Source: Thiorhodovibrio winogradskyi
GTDB lineage: Bacteria > Pseudomonadota > Gammaproteobacteria > Chromatiales > Chromatiaceae
Assembly: GCF_036208045.1 (NCBI RefSeq)
Contig: NZ_CP121472.1
Span: 496,001 to 560,000 of the forward strand
Length of the DNA: 64,000 nt
Direction of reading: 5' to 3'
Shown here: positions 27,089 to 35,486 of the stretch, in pieces
Layout: every line of letters begins with the position of its first letter
Numbering within the stretch: the first letter of the stretch is position 1
Position numbers and translations under genes: made by a program
The notes under the pieces: generated by a model
What the model was told of the DNA's origin: nothing
Seen by the model: only the letters and a program-made list of their open reading frames with translations
The model's database searches: none

Positions 27089-27979
27089 ATGAGCCACGAT
27101 CAGAACTTCAAAAATCTCATCCTCGACTACCCACGCCAGGCCATTGAATTTGCCGCTGCCAGCGAGGCCGCAAAATTGGATGACAGCGTGCGCATTCTGC
27201 CGCTGCGTGAGGAGCAGCTGAAGGAACGCTTGGGTGATCGCTTTCGCGAGTTGGATGTGCCGCTGCTGCTGGAATGGCCCGATGGACGCCGCCAGGCGCT
27301 GCTGTTTGTCTTCGAGGAAGAAACCGAGCCCAAGCGCTTCTCGATCCATCGCCTGGCACACTATTGCCTGGACTTGGCCGAGCTCTACCACACCGAGCGC
27401 GTGGTGCCGGTGGTGATCTTCCTTCACCCCGGCACCTTCGATGAAACACTCACTCTGGGCAGTGACACGCGCGATTATCTTCAGTTCAGCTATCTTGCCT
27501 GGCCGTTATTCAGACTCCAGGCAAGAGCCTATTTCGACAGCCCCAACCTGGTCGCACGGCTGAACCTGCCCAATATGCGCTATGCGCCCGAGGAGAAGGT
27601 CGAAGTCTACGCCCAAGCGGTGCGCGGACTGCGCACCCTGGAACCCGACCACGAGCGTCAGATCAAATACCTCGACTTTGTCGACATCTATGCCAAGCTC
27701 AATGACAATGAACGCCAGCGCTACCAACAACACTATGCCGAGGAGACAGAAACCATGAGCGCCTTTGCTGATCGCTTTATTGACCAGGGAGTGCAGCAGG
27801 GTGAAGCCACCATCTTGATGGCTCAGCTGCAAGAAAAATTCGGTGCAGATTCACTCGACGCCCATCGCGAGCGCATCTCTGGCGCCGACCCTAAAGAACT
27901 GCTGCAATGGTCGAAACGCATCCTCAGCGCCGAGACCCCAGAGACCATCTTCGACTTAAAGGGGCCTGGTTCGAATTAA
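27089..27979 (+). CDS. Rpn-like PD-(D/E)XK family protein, copy 3
   Basis: A 296-residue protein. The core and C-terminus are those of copy 1 (ATILMAQLQEKFGA), but with a single VQQG unit like copy 2. The last residues (DLKGPGSN) again run into the CTTAAAGGGGCCTGG repeat, so copies 1 and 3 share a 3' junction that copy 2 lacks. Differences from copy 1 in the core are few (for example SIHRLAH for SMHRLAH), which means recent duplication or ongoing gene conversion. The putative catalytic Asp and acidic residues are retained, so all three copies could be functional. Confidence 0.8.
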   Translation: MSHDQNFKNLILDYPRQAIEFAAASEAAKLDDSVRILPLREEQLKERLGDRFRELDVPLLLEWPDGRRQALLFVFEEETEPKRFSIHRLAHYCLDLAELYHTERVVPVVIFLHPGTFDETLTLGSDTRDYLQFSYLAWPLFRLQARAYFDSPNLVARLNLPNMRYAPEEKVEVYAQAVRGLRTLEPDHERQIKYLDFVDIYAKLNDNERQRYQQHYAEETETMSAFADRFIDQGVQQGEATILMAQLQEKFGADSLDAHRERISGADPKELLQWSKRILSAETPETIFDLKGPGSN

Positions 27980-28049
27980 TTTTCGACTTAAAGCGACTTA
28001 AAGCGACTTAAAGGGGTCAGTGCTAAAATTAATTTTCGAGCCATTTGGC

Positions 28050-28286
28050 GGGCGCGGCACATGCCAAGCCCGGCGCCCCTGACCTGAATGGCACGGATGC
28101 CCACACCCTTTTCCAACCCCGCTCCCGTTCATTTGGGGCGGGGTTTTTCGTGTTTGGGGTATGCGTGGCGCGCCATTCGCGGCGAAAGCCGCTCCCACTC
28201 TCACCACGCTACCAAATCGGCGAAACTCCCCCCACGACAGCCGACACCCAAATGCCCGATACCGGCGCGCGCTGCCAGGGGCAACC
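28050..28286 (+). repeat. Rpn-gene leader, copy before the broken gene 4
   Basis: Fourth array copy of the leader, with an intact T-run terminator hairpin (28115-28148). It is preceded by three CGACTTAAAG units (about 27984-28015). It leads into a truncated coding remnant. Confidence 0.82.
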
Positions 28287-28403
28287 ATGAGCCACGATTA
28301 GAACATCAATAACTTCATCCTCGATTATCCCCGCCAGTCCATTAAGTTTGCCGCTGCCAGCGAAGCCGCTCGGTTGGATGACAGCGTGCGCATTCTGCCG
28401 CTT
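28287..28403 (+). pseudogene. Truncated fourth Rpn-like gene
   Basis: Starts like the intact copies (ATGAGCCACGAT) but the fifth codon is TAG, where the others have CAG. Homology then continues in frame through VRILPL to about 28403, where unrelated sequence begins abruptly. Both the stop and the truncation inactivate it. Confidence 0.88.
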
Positions 28404-28780
28404 CTTTCTTCTCTTCCTGGTTTTGCCTGGCGCAATAATGGTATGGCAAGAGGCCCATGTGGAGCCGAGCGTCGCGGTCTTCCATGAATAGCGGAAGCGC
28501 GCCAGCTATCCGCGCTATCCCCTGATGTTGGTGCGCGCGGCCTGGCCCCCGTGCTCAAAGCGAACGACAGGGACGCCGAAGCCGCTTGACCGACGGATGC
28601 GGCGCTGCTCGCGGGCGGCGCGGAGCTGACGCGCAAGGTGCGGCTAAGCTAAGAACGCGGCGGGAAAGTCGTCCGCGCGCTTGTAGCCGCTTGGCCTGAC
28701 GCGATGCGTCCAGTGGTGGAGCAGGGTTCACCCGAGATCGACACCCCCGAGATCGATATCAGAGAACAATGGAGATAGGC
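28404..28780. other. Unassigned 377-base stretch
   Basis: GC-rich sequence with stops in all frames at short intervals and no recognisable family. It abuts the broken Rpn copy and probably holds decayed coding remnants. Just before the next ORF is a doubled CCCGAGATCGA motif (28731-28757). Confidence 0.5.
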
Positions 28781-29071
28781 ATGCGACTAATGCCCGTCCT
28801 GATGCCCGTCCTGATAACGGGTTACCTAGTCCTGCCAAGTCTATCGGGCCTGCTGGCCGGGGCGGCGCTTGCTGATCCCCTGACCCCTACCGCATCCGAT
28901 GCGGCCACGAGGATGAAAAGCATCCAAGGTCCGCCGGGCGAGCTGACCGAGCAAGGGCACAAGCTCATCCAAGCAAGCGCCCGCTTTAGGCTAAAGCGGA
29001 TTCTTGTCGGCGACATGAGTTGTTCATCGTGCGCGAACCCTTCCGGCTGCTTCTCGCAAGAAAACCTGTAG
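28781..29071 (+). CDS. Small putative exported protein
   Basis: A 96-residue ORF. The ATG at 28781 has a GGAG site at 28772-28775. Residues 1-31 form a good signal peptide (hydrophobic core VLMPVLITGYLVLPSL, then LLAGAALADP as a cleavage region). The mature part is short and ends in a Cys-containing stretch SCSSCANPSGCFSQENL. No family is recognised. It could be a truncated or decayed gene beside the mobile region, because the start features look genuine but the C-terminus looks unstructured. Confidence 0.45.
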   Translation: MRLMPVLMPVLITGYLVLPSLSGLLAGAALADPLTPTASDAATRMKSIQGPPGELTEQGHKLIQASARFRLKRILVGDMSCSSCANPSGCFSQENL

Positions 29072-29099
29072 CGAAAAGATTTCCGCGAGGGAAGGGGGC

Positions 29100-29996
29100 T
29101 CAGATCTTGCGCCCAATAAAGCGATAGTAGGGTACCGCCAGCCCAGGCAGATAGGGCACGGGCGCGCGCGACTCGGTGACTTGGTGGTCGGAAAAGTGCT
29201 CGCGCAGCGCGGCGAGGTGGGCGGGGTCGGGATGCACGCCGTCGTGCGCGAACCAGCGTGGCCAGAAGGCGCGGGTCAGGGTGTTGTGGCGGATTTGATC
29301 GGCCGGCGGGCGGGCGGCTGAAACATAAAAGTCCACCACGCCAAAGACTCCACCGGGTTTCAGCATGGTGATGGCATTGGCCAGCGCCGCGCGCCAGTCC
29401 GGGATCATGGTCAGGGAATAAGCGCAATAGACGGCATCTGCCGGTTGTTCGGGCTGCCAGCGCGTCGCGTCGGCCTCGATGAGCTGGATCTGCTTGCGCC
29501 CGGCGAATTTCTCCCGCGCTTGGGCGAGCAGCGCCGGGCAGAGGTCGACCAGGGTGACTTGCCCAAAGTCAGCAAGCCGCGAACCGAAAAACTCTAGATT
29601 GCGTCCGGTGCCGCCGCCGAGCTCGATCAGGTGGGCGCCAGGCAGGGCATTTCCGAGAGCGGTTTGAATGTCCCCGATCAGCGCTTCGCGCCCATGCAGC
29701 AGGCGGTCACGAAAGGCATCGTAGTGTCCGGCCTGGGGGCCATAAAAAGCCTCCAATCGCGCGCGCTGATCGCCGTCCTTGGGCTGGCCGCGCAGCAAAT
29801 GCAAGAGGATGCGCAGATCCGCGCCCAGACCTCGGCGCGGCGCTGGGCTTTTGGGTTCTGGTGACTCCAAACTAGGCAATTCCAATGCTCCAAAAAAAAC
29901 CGGGGCTCCAAAAAGACCGGGGCTCCAAAAAGACCGGGGCTCCAAAAAGACCGGGGCTCCAAAAAAATCAGGTCGTGGGCAATCAGGCCCGGACAT
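29100..29996 (-). CDS. btaB: BtaB-type methyltransferase (betaine lipid DGTS synthesis)
   Basis: A SAM-dependent methyltransferase with motif I in HLIELGGGTGRNLEFFG, then VTLVDLCPALL and VYCAYSLTMIPDWRAAL. It lies directly after btaA, and in known systems BtaB N-trimethylates diacylglyceryl-homoserine to give the betaine lipid DGTS. The ATG at 29996 overlaps the btaA stop by 14 bases, but residues ~10-27 are encoded by a 17-base tandem repeat (29900-29967), and BtaB proteins are usually about 210-240 residues. A later TTG/GTG start near LRILLHLLRGQPKDG is therefore possible. The repeat unit is not a multiple of three, so copy-number change would alter the frame. Confidence 0.83.
   Translation of the reverse strand: MSGPDCPRPDFFGAPVFLEPRSFWSPGLFGAPVFFGALELPSLESPEPKSPAPRRGLGADLRILLHLLRGQPKDGDQRARLEAFYGPQAGHYDAFRDRLLHGREALIGDIQTALGNALPGAHLIELGGGTGRNLEFFGSRLADFGQVTLVDLCPALLAQAREKFAGRKQIQLIEADATRWQPEQPADAVYCAYSLTMIPDWRAALANAITMLKPGGVFGVVDFYVSAARPPADQIRHNTLTRAFWPRWFAHDGVHPDPAHLAALREHFSDHQVTESRAPVPYLPGLAVPYYRFIGRKI
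29900..29967. repeat. Four 17-base tandem repeats at the btaA-btaB junction
   Basis: Four units of CCGGGGCTCCAAAAAGA, perfect in the first three and with an A in the last. The block lies in the N-terminal extension of btaB, 15 bases after the btaA stop on the coding strand. Confidence 0.95.
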
Positions 29997-31185
29997 CGGC
30001 GATGTGAAATCCGGCGTAGGTATGCACCCGATCATGGGCCTGAAGCTCCGCCGCCAGTTCGGGATGGAATTGCAGGCGCTCGGGCAGATGCTTGCGCTCG
30101 GGCCCTATCTCAAGGGATTCCAGATACTTGGGCGCGGCGTGGGCGCTGCGGAAAATGATGCGGGCGTCCTGGCGGGCGCGAGCCAGAATCCACTCCCATT
30201 CATCGGCCAAGGCTTCGGGCTCGTAGGAACTCATCCAGTCCATGTGATCGAGCAGCACGAATTTGGAAATGGGTGTCTGGTGATGCTTGAGAAAATCCGC
30301 GACGGTCGAGGTATGCAATGCAATGCAGTCGGCCGCGCCAGCCTTGAGCCGCGCGAAGTTGTCCGCTTTCAGATATTCGGGACAACAGTGCTCGGTGTAG
30401 CGGCCACGAATATAGACCGACCAAAAATAATTGGTCCAGACTGGCAGTTGGCGGAACACATAGCCAATGGCCTCGCGCACAAAGCCGGCCACGCCGCTGT
30501 CGTGTTGCTGCTGCACCTCCTTGCGCTGCGGATGGGGCACGCCCAGCATGCTCATGGTGAACTGGCGCGACAGGGTCCAGTTCAGGCCCTTGGTCCAGAT
30601 CAGCGGATCGACCCGGGTGTCGTAGATGTGGCGCTGTTCTTCCAGCGAGCGGGTGGCGAAAAGGTCCTCGATGCTGGTCGCCAGGCGCGGGCGAATCTTT
30701 AAATACGCATGGAAGGCGCGCGCGACCGTGCCAGAGAGGCCGTGAAAATAAAAACTCCCGCGCGGATGGCCAAACCAGCGGATGCGTTTGTCCCAGAAGA
30801 CGCGGGCAAAGTCGCTGAGCCTGGCGCGCAGTTCACGCTCATAGAGGGTCTGCATGCGCGGGTGATAGCCATGGCCGAAGGCGGCGAAAAAGTCCTCGAA
30901 CTCCAGCGCTCGGATGGCGGCGAGTTTTAGCTCCAGCAGCGCGTTCTGGCGCGGGTTGGCATCGACGGCATGAATGCGCTCCGGGCCGACCAGGGCATAG
31001 TCCAGCACATTGCAGCCGGCGCTGGTGATGACCAGCATGTGATCCCTGGCATTGATGGCCAGCGCCTGACGGTCGATGGCCGGGTCCTCCCAGCAGGTGT
31101 TGTAGACCAGTGCGCGGGAGTAAATGGCGTCGAAGACCTTTTGGTCGACGCGATCACCAAGAGTCGCGGGGGTTTTTGGGGGCAT
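29983..31185 (-). CDS. btaA: BtaA: SAM:diacylglycerol 3-amino-3-carboxypropyltransferase
   Basis: A 400-residue protein of the DUF3419/BtaA family. It has VYNTCWEDPAIDRQAL near the start, the SAM-binding segment VITSAGCNVLDYAL with AVDANPRQNALLELK, and the late motif FVLLDHMDWMSS. BtaA moves the aminocarboxypropyl group of SAM onto diacylglycerol, the first step to the phosphorus-free betaine lipid DGTS. The pair with btaB allows phospholipid replacement, in known cases under phosphate limitation; I saw no convincing Pho box upstream. ATG 31185 is chosen over an upstream in-frame start at 31239, because conserved sequence begins near residue 10. Confidence 0.9.
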   Translation of the reverse strand: MPPKTPATLGDRVDQKVFDAIYSRALVYNTCWEDPAIDRQALAINARDHMLVITSAGCNVLDYALVGPERIHAVDANPRQNALLELKLAAIRALEFEDFFAAFGHGYHPRMQTLYERELRARLSDFARVFWDKRIRWFGHPRGSFYFHGLSGTVARAFHAYLKIRPRLATSIEDLFATRSLEEQRHIYDTRVDPLIWTKGLNWTLSRQFTMSMLGVPHPQRKEVQQQHDSGVAGFVREAIGYVFRQLPVWTNYFWSVYIRGRYTEHCCPEYLKADNFARLKAGAADCIALHTSTVADFLKHHQTPISKFVLLDHMDWMSSYEPEALADEWEWILARARQDARIIFRSAHAAPKYLESLEIGPERKHLPERLQFHPELAAELQAHDRVHTYAGFHIADVRA

Positions 31186-31436
31186 TGGAATACTCTGGGC
31201 CGCAAGGCGGCGGCAAGTGGCGGCTTGGAGCGGGAGCAAACCGATATAGCCTACAGGGTTTTGATGACGGTTTCATGGCAATTGCGAATTTTTAATCGGG
31301 GCTAGTCGCGGTCACTAAAAATGTCGCGATTTCGGTGACTTAAAGGTGCTTTCAGGTTTTGTCGGCGGCTACGGATTCTGGCATTATCTGTCTCATGTCC
31401 CTCACCAAAATCAGACCCCATGTCCGCGGAGCCGCC

Positions 31437-33233
31437 ATGCGTGATTCAAGCCTGAAAGTTTCTCCAACGCTGTTACTCGCGCTCAGTCTGTCGACCCTGA
31501 GTCTGCCATCATTGGTCGCCGCCAAACAGGCCAATACCTGCGCATCCGCTGCCGATCCCGCTGTCGACCAGGTCGTGGTGCGCTTTACTTACGGCTCCGA
31601 GAAAGCCGCCTGGATCTATGAGGCGACCGAGGCCTTCAATGCCGAGGGCTTCGAGACCGCCTCGGGCCAGCGCATCTGTGTCAATGCCATTCCCAAGGGT
31701 TCGGGTGACAGTGTCAATGAAATCAAAGACGGCACCGCCGGCCCGGAGGAAGTCCATGCCACCAGTCCGGCGTCCGATCTCTATGTGAATCTGGTCAACT
31801 TCGAGACCAGCGAGGCTGGTGATGGCGAGCTGCTGGCGAGCGAGGGCTTTCTGGTGTCCTCCCCAGTGGTCATCGCCGCCTGGGAGCCGGTGGTCGAGCG
31901 ACTTGGTGGGGCTGATGCCGTCGGTTGGAAAAGCCTGTTCGAGCTGGCCGGGGCGGATGACATTCGCTACGGCCAGACCAGTCCGGAGCGCTCCAACAGC
32001 GGGCTCTCGGCACTGATCGCCCAGTTCTTCGCCGGGGCCGAGGTGGTCGGGGGGCAGCCGGTCGCGCGCCTGTCGATGAGCGCCGTCGATGATCCCAAGG
32101 TGCGCGAGTTTGTCGAGAAAGTACACGAGCATGTTATCCACTACGGTGCATCGACCGGCTTCTATGCCACGAAAATGACCCAGGGCGGCCCCCAGTATGC
32201 CGATGCCGCCGTGCTCTACGAGAGCGACGTGATCCAGGCCAACAACGCGATTCGCAAGGACAATCTGGGCTATCCGCGACTGCTCGCGGTCTATCCGAGC
32301 GAGGGTTCATTTGTTAGCAATCATCCCTTCGCCATCGTCAAGCGCGACTGGGTGGATGCCGAGGAGCAGGAAGGCGCCAAGCGCTATTTCGAGTACCTGA
32401 TGTCGCCGCCGGTGCAGGCTCAGGCGCTGCAATACGGTTTCCGCCCCGGCGTGGCGCTGGATATCGATCAGGGTATCTATGGCAAGGTCTGGAATGCCGA
32501 GAATGGCGTGCAGCCTTTCGATACCGTGCATCGTTTTCTCGCCGCGCCCAGTGGCGCCGTGGTCAAGGCCGCGCGCGATGCCTTTCGCGGTATCAAGAAC
32601 GACGCCATTGCCTATCTGATCATCGACCGCTCCGGCAGCATGGACGCGAAAGTCCTTGATGCCGAGCGTGGGGAGATGCGCACGCGCATGGAGATGGCGG
32701 TGGAGAGCGCCGATCTGCTCGCCAGTCGCATGCAGGATAAGGATCAGCTCGCGCTGCTGTTCTATGACTACGCCGTGGACTATTCGGATCTGACGCCCAA
32801 GGGCCAGCCGCTGACCATGGATGCCGCCGGCAAGCAGAAGCTGGCCGAGGCACTGCAACGCGCACGGCCCAAAGGCGGCACCGCGATGCGCGGCGCCATT
32901 GCCGAGGCCTGGGAGGATATCTGCGCCGACCACAAAGCCAATCCGGACAAGGCGGCCATCCGTATCATCGTGGTGTTGACGGATGGCAAGGACAATGCGT
33001 CAAAAATCTCGACCGAGGCGTTGATCGAGAAGATTGGCTACAACCAGGCGGACGGCCAGGGCGGCTACCACGGCGACCCCCAATGCCGCATTCCGGTGTT
33101 TGGCGTGGCCTTTGGCGAGGGGGCCGATGACCGCGACCTGAGCGCCATCACCGAGGCCGCTGGTGGCGAGACCCGGCGCGGCGACTCGGGTGAGATTCGC
33201 GCCATTTTCGAGCGCTTTAGCGATTTGCTGTGA
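31437..33233 (+). CDS. Periplasmic solute-binding protein fused to a VWA domain
   Basis: A 598-residue exported protein. A signal peptide occupies about residues 1-30 (LLLALSLSTLSLPSLVAAK). A periplasmic binding-protein fold covers about 40-380, with PASDLYVNLVNFE, TSPERSNSGLSALIAQFF and SFVSNHPFAIVKRDW. A von Willebrand A domain covers about 400-595, with an intact MIDAS (YLIIDRSGSMD, GGTAMRG, VVLTDGKDN). The ATG at 31437 has GGAG six bases upstream. No ABC permease genes are nearby, so transport is unlikely; a metal-dependent adhesion or assembly role on the periplasmic side is inference. It heads a same-strand run of envelope genes, and a second binding protein follows after the TA pair. 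Confidence 0.85.
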   Translation: MRDSSLKVSPTLLLALSLSTLSLPSLVAAKQANTCASAADPAVDQVVVRFTYGSEKAAWIYEATEAFNAEGFETASGQRICVNAIPKGSGDSVNEIKDGTAGPEEVHATSPASDLYVNLVNFETSEAGDGELLASEGFLVSSPVVIAAWEPVVERLGGADAVGWKSLFELAGADDIRYGQTSPERSNSGLSALIAQFFAGAEVVGGQPVARLSMSAVDDPKVREFVEKVHEHVIHYGASTGFYATKMTQGGPQYADAAVLYESDVIQANNAIRKDNLGYPRLLAVYPSEGSFVSNHPFAIVKRDWVDAEEQEGAKRYFEYLMSPPVQAQALQYGFRPGVALDIDQGIYGKVWNAENGVQPFDTVHRFLAAPSGAVVKAARDAFRGIKNDAIAYLIIDRSGSMDAKVLDAERGEMRTRMEMAVESADLLASRMQDKDQLALLFYDYAVDYSDLTPKGQPLTMDAAGKQKLAEALQRARPKGGTAMRGAIAEAWEDICADHKANPDKAAIRIIVVLTDGKDNASKISTEALIEKIGYNQADGQGGYHGDPQCRIPVFGVAFGEGADDRDLSAITEAAGGETRRGDSGEIRAIFERFSDLL

Positions 33234-33286
33234 GTGCCCGGAGTGTGCGTTGCCTGCCTTAATGTGGATTTGTGAAAGGTCAATTC

Positions 33287-33493
33287 ATGACAGCGATCGC
33301 CATCAAACAGGAAGCAATAGATGCCATACAAGGGCTTCCTGAAGAAGCCAATACGGAAGACATCATGTATCGGCTCTATGTTCTGGAAAGCATCCGACAA
33401 GGTCGTAAAGACGCTGAAAGGGGTGCCACCAAGACGCAGCAGGATGTTCTCGAGGAGATTCGTGGATGGTCAGCTGGACCGATCACGCGGTAA
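33287..33493 (+). CDS. Type II antitoxin (partner of ParE/RelE-like toxin)
   Basis: A 68-residue acidic/helical protein (IDAIQGLPEEANTEDIMYRL) of the kind found upstream of ParE/RelE toxins. Its 3' end overlaps the toxin gene by 28 bases, a typical TA arrangement that couples translation. ATG 33287 has GAAAGG seven bases upstream; an in-frame start at 33272 is less likely. No clear DNA-binding domain can be named. Confidence 0.8.
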   Translation: MTAIAIKQEAIDAIQGLPEEANTEDIMYRLYVLESIRQGRKDAERGATKTQQDVLEEIRGWSAGPITR

Positions 33494-33759
33494 GACAGGT
33501 TCGGCAAATTCATGACTGGATTGCGCAGGATTCACCCATTTATGCCAGGCGGGTTGCCGAGGGTCTGGTGAAGCGAACAACCGGTCTCGACGAACTCCCG
33601 CGCAAGGGAAAAATGGTGCCGGAATTGAATGACGACAGCGTGCGGGAAATCCCTCAGTATTCATATCGCGTCATTTACAACATCAAATCGCCGGATGTAG
33701 AAATTCTTGCAGTGATACACAAGCGACGAGATGCTCAGCCGCATGATATTTACAGCTGA
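33466..33759 (+). CDS. ParE/RelE-family toxin
   Basis: A 97-residue protein with the ParE/RelE fold signature: WTDHAVRQVRQIHDWIAQDS at the start, central LPRKGKMVPELND, then REIPQYSYRVIYNI and VIHKRRD at the end. Such toxins inhibit gyrase (ParE) or cleave mRNA (RelE); the sequence alone does not decide. A GAGGAG site lies inside the antitoxin gene. The pair sits between two related solute-binding protein genes, so it may be a later insertion into that locus. Confidence 0.88.
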   Translation: MVSWTDHAVRQVRQIHDWIAQDSPIYARRVAEGLVKRTTGLDELPRKGKMVPELNDDSVREIPQYSYRVIYNIKSPDVEILAVIHKRRDAQPHDIYS

Positions 33760-33792
33760 CTCCATGACTGAAAGATTGTATTGTTCCCTGTA

Positions 33793-33852
33793 TAAGCGAT
33801 TTTGGCATAAGCGATTTTGGCATAAGCGATCTTGGTATCAGCGATCTTGCAA
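33793..33852. repeat. Four 15-base tandem repeats
   Basis: Units TAAGCGATTTTGGCA (two perfect copies) and two diverged copies. They lie between the toxin stop and the next gene. No gene is supported here; the unit length would keep frame if translated. Confidence 0.92.
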
Positions 33853-33922
33853 GTCCGGCCGAAAGACCCGCGATTCATGCAGCTTGTTATACGCCAACTT
33901 CAGTAGTAGATAGGTTCACGAA

Positions 33923-35395
33923 ATGAATGACAAATCCATGCGCCATCGCTACCCGGTGCTGGCGACTCTACTGACGCTCGTGTTGGGTCTGTCGTCCCTG
34001 TCATCCGGCTCTCTGGCGGCTGATAAACTCTTCGACTTCGGCGAGTTGAATGTCGATCTGTCCAAGGTGCAGGCCAAGCCCGAGTCGGCGCCGGTGCCGG
34101 CCAAGCAAAGTCCCAGCCAGCAGCTTGAGAGCACGCCGCAAAGCCCGGCACCCAAGGTGTTGCCGAAGGACGATGAAGCCTCAATCGACACCATCGTCGC
34201 CGAGGAGCAGCTCAAGGTCGCGCCGGTCAAGGTCGCGCCGAGCACCGCAGGCAGGCAGCAAGTCCAATACCCGGTGCCCGAGAGCCGCGATGTCATTGAG
34301 GTGAAAATCGCCGCCGGTTCCGAGAAACGCGGCTGGTTCGAGGAAGCCGCGCAGCGTTTCATGGCCGATCCGGATCGCAACAGCATCAATGGTAAGCCTA
34401 TCCGCCTCACCATCGACAAAATCGGCTCCATCAAATCCGGCACTCTGATTCGCGATGGCAAGTCCATGCACGACGGGCGCAACGAGTATCAGGTCTGGGC
34501 TCCGGCCTCGAGCATCTTCCGTGGCGTGGTGGAGGAGGCCTTCAGCGGCGGTCAGTTGTTTGAGACCGATGAATCCGTCGCGCGCAGCCCCATGGTGTTT
34601 GTCACCTGGGCGCCGGTGCAGCTTGCTGTCGATGACAAAATCCAGAAGTCGATGAGCTTCGATACTGTCACCGAGATCTTCCGCCGCGAACTCAATGGCG
34701 ATTTCATCGATCCCAATGGCCGCCTGTATCAGTTTGGTTTTACCCGTCCATCCAGCTCCAATTCGGGCGCGGTGGCGCTGGTCACCATGGCATTTGAGTT
34801 CTTCGCCAAGGATCGCGGACGCTATAAACTGCGCATGGAAGACTTGGAAAACCCCAGCTTCCAAGCCTATCTGGCCTTCATGAAGTTCATGTCCGATCAG
34901 AGCAAGACCAGCACCGGAAAACTGGCCGAGCCGCTGATGCAGGCCGGCTATGGCGGCCAGCCTCTCTCGACGGTTTACATCTATGAAAACCTGGCGGTCA
35001 AACTGGCCTTTATCCGCGATGCCAATGATCCAGACGGCGCCAAGCCCATCATCCGTTATCCAAAATACAATCTGGTCACCGATCATCCCTACTATGTGCT
35101 GCGTCACGGCAACTCGCGCGAGCAGGTCGAGGCGGCCAGGCGCTTCAAGGACTATCTGCTCACCCGCGACATGCAATTGCTCGCATTGCAAAAAGAAGGC
35201 TTCCGTCCCGTCAGTACCGAAATCACCAACGAGGAAATGAACCAGGTCTTTGGTGATTTTGTTGAGGAAAACGGCCTGATTCCAGACCTGATCAAAGCCT
35301 CCCAGGTGCTGATCCCGCGGCAGAATGGCGCTGTGATCAAAGCGCTGATCGAAACCTATGACGAGCTGGGCGATCCTAGCGGGCCGCGCCTCTAA
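33923..35395 (+). CDS. Periplasmic solute-binding-like protein with Pro/Ala-rich linker
   Basis: A 490-residue exported protein. The signal peptide is about residues 1-33 (LATLLTLVLGLSSLSSGSLA). A Pro/Ala/Lys-rich linker of about 80 residues follows, then a binding-protein domain from about 125 (VIEVKIAAGSEKRGWFEEAA). That domain shares its layout with the VWA fusion at 31437: the early VKIAAGSEKRGWFEEA matches VRFTYGSEKAAWIYEA there, and SNSGAVALVTMAFEFF matches SNSGLSALIAQFF. The two are therefore paralogous domains, here without VWA. It has no Cys. It probably acts with the VWA protein in the periplasm. The ligand is unknown. Confidence 0.82.
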   Translation: MNDKSMRHRYPVLATLLTLVLGLSSLSSGSLAADKLFDFGELNVDLSKVQAKPESAPVPAKQSPSQQLESTPQSPAPKVLPKDDEASIDTIVAEEQLKVAPVKVAPSTAGRQQVQYPVPESRDVIEVKIAAGSEKRGWFEEAAQRFMADPDRNSINGKPIRLTIDKIGSIKSGTLIRDGKSMHDGRNEYQVWAPASSIFRGVVEEAFSGGQLFETDESVARSPMVFVTWAPVQLAVDDKIQKSMSFDTVTEIFRRELNGDFIDPNGRLYQFGFTRPSSSNSGAVALVTMAFEFFAKDRGRYKLRMEDLENPSFQAYLAFMKFMSDQSKTSTGKLAEPLMQAGYGGQPLSTVYIYENLAVKLAFIRDANDPDGAKPIIRYPKYNLVTDHPYYVLRHGNSREQVEAARRFKDYLLTRDMQLLALQKEGFRPVSTEITNEEMNQVFGDFVEENGLIPDLIKASQVLIPRQNGAVIKALIETYDELGDPSGPRL

Positions 35396-35486
35396 TGCGC
35401 ATGGTCCCGACTCACCCCTCGCGAGACGACGGGAAGATAACAGGGCTGTTTCACGCACAGATGCCATCAATCAACGGAGAACCTGA

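Noticed and set aside
31186-31436. Pho box for btaA
   Set aside because: No pair of CTGTCAT-like direct repeats at the right spacing; only a weak GTCAC...GTGAC inverted repeat near 31310.
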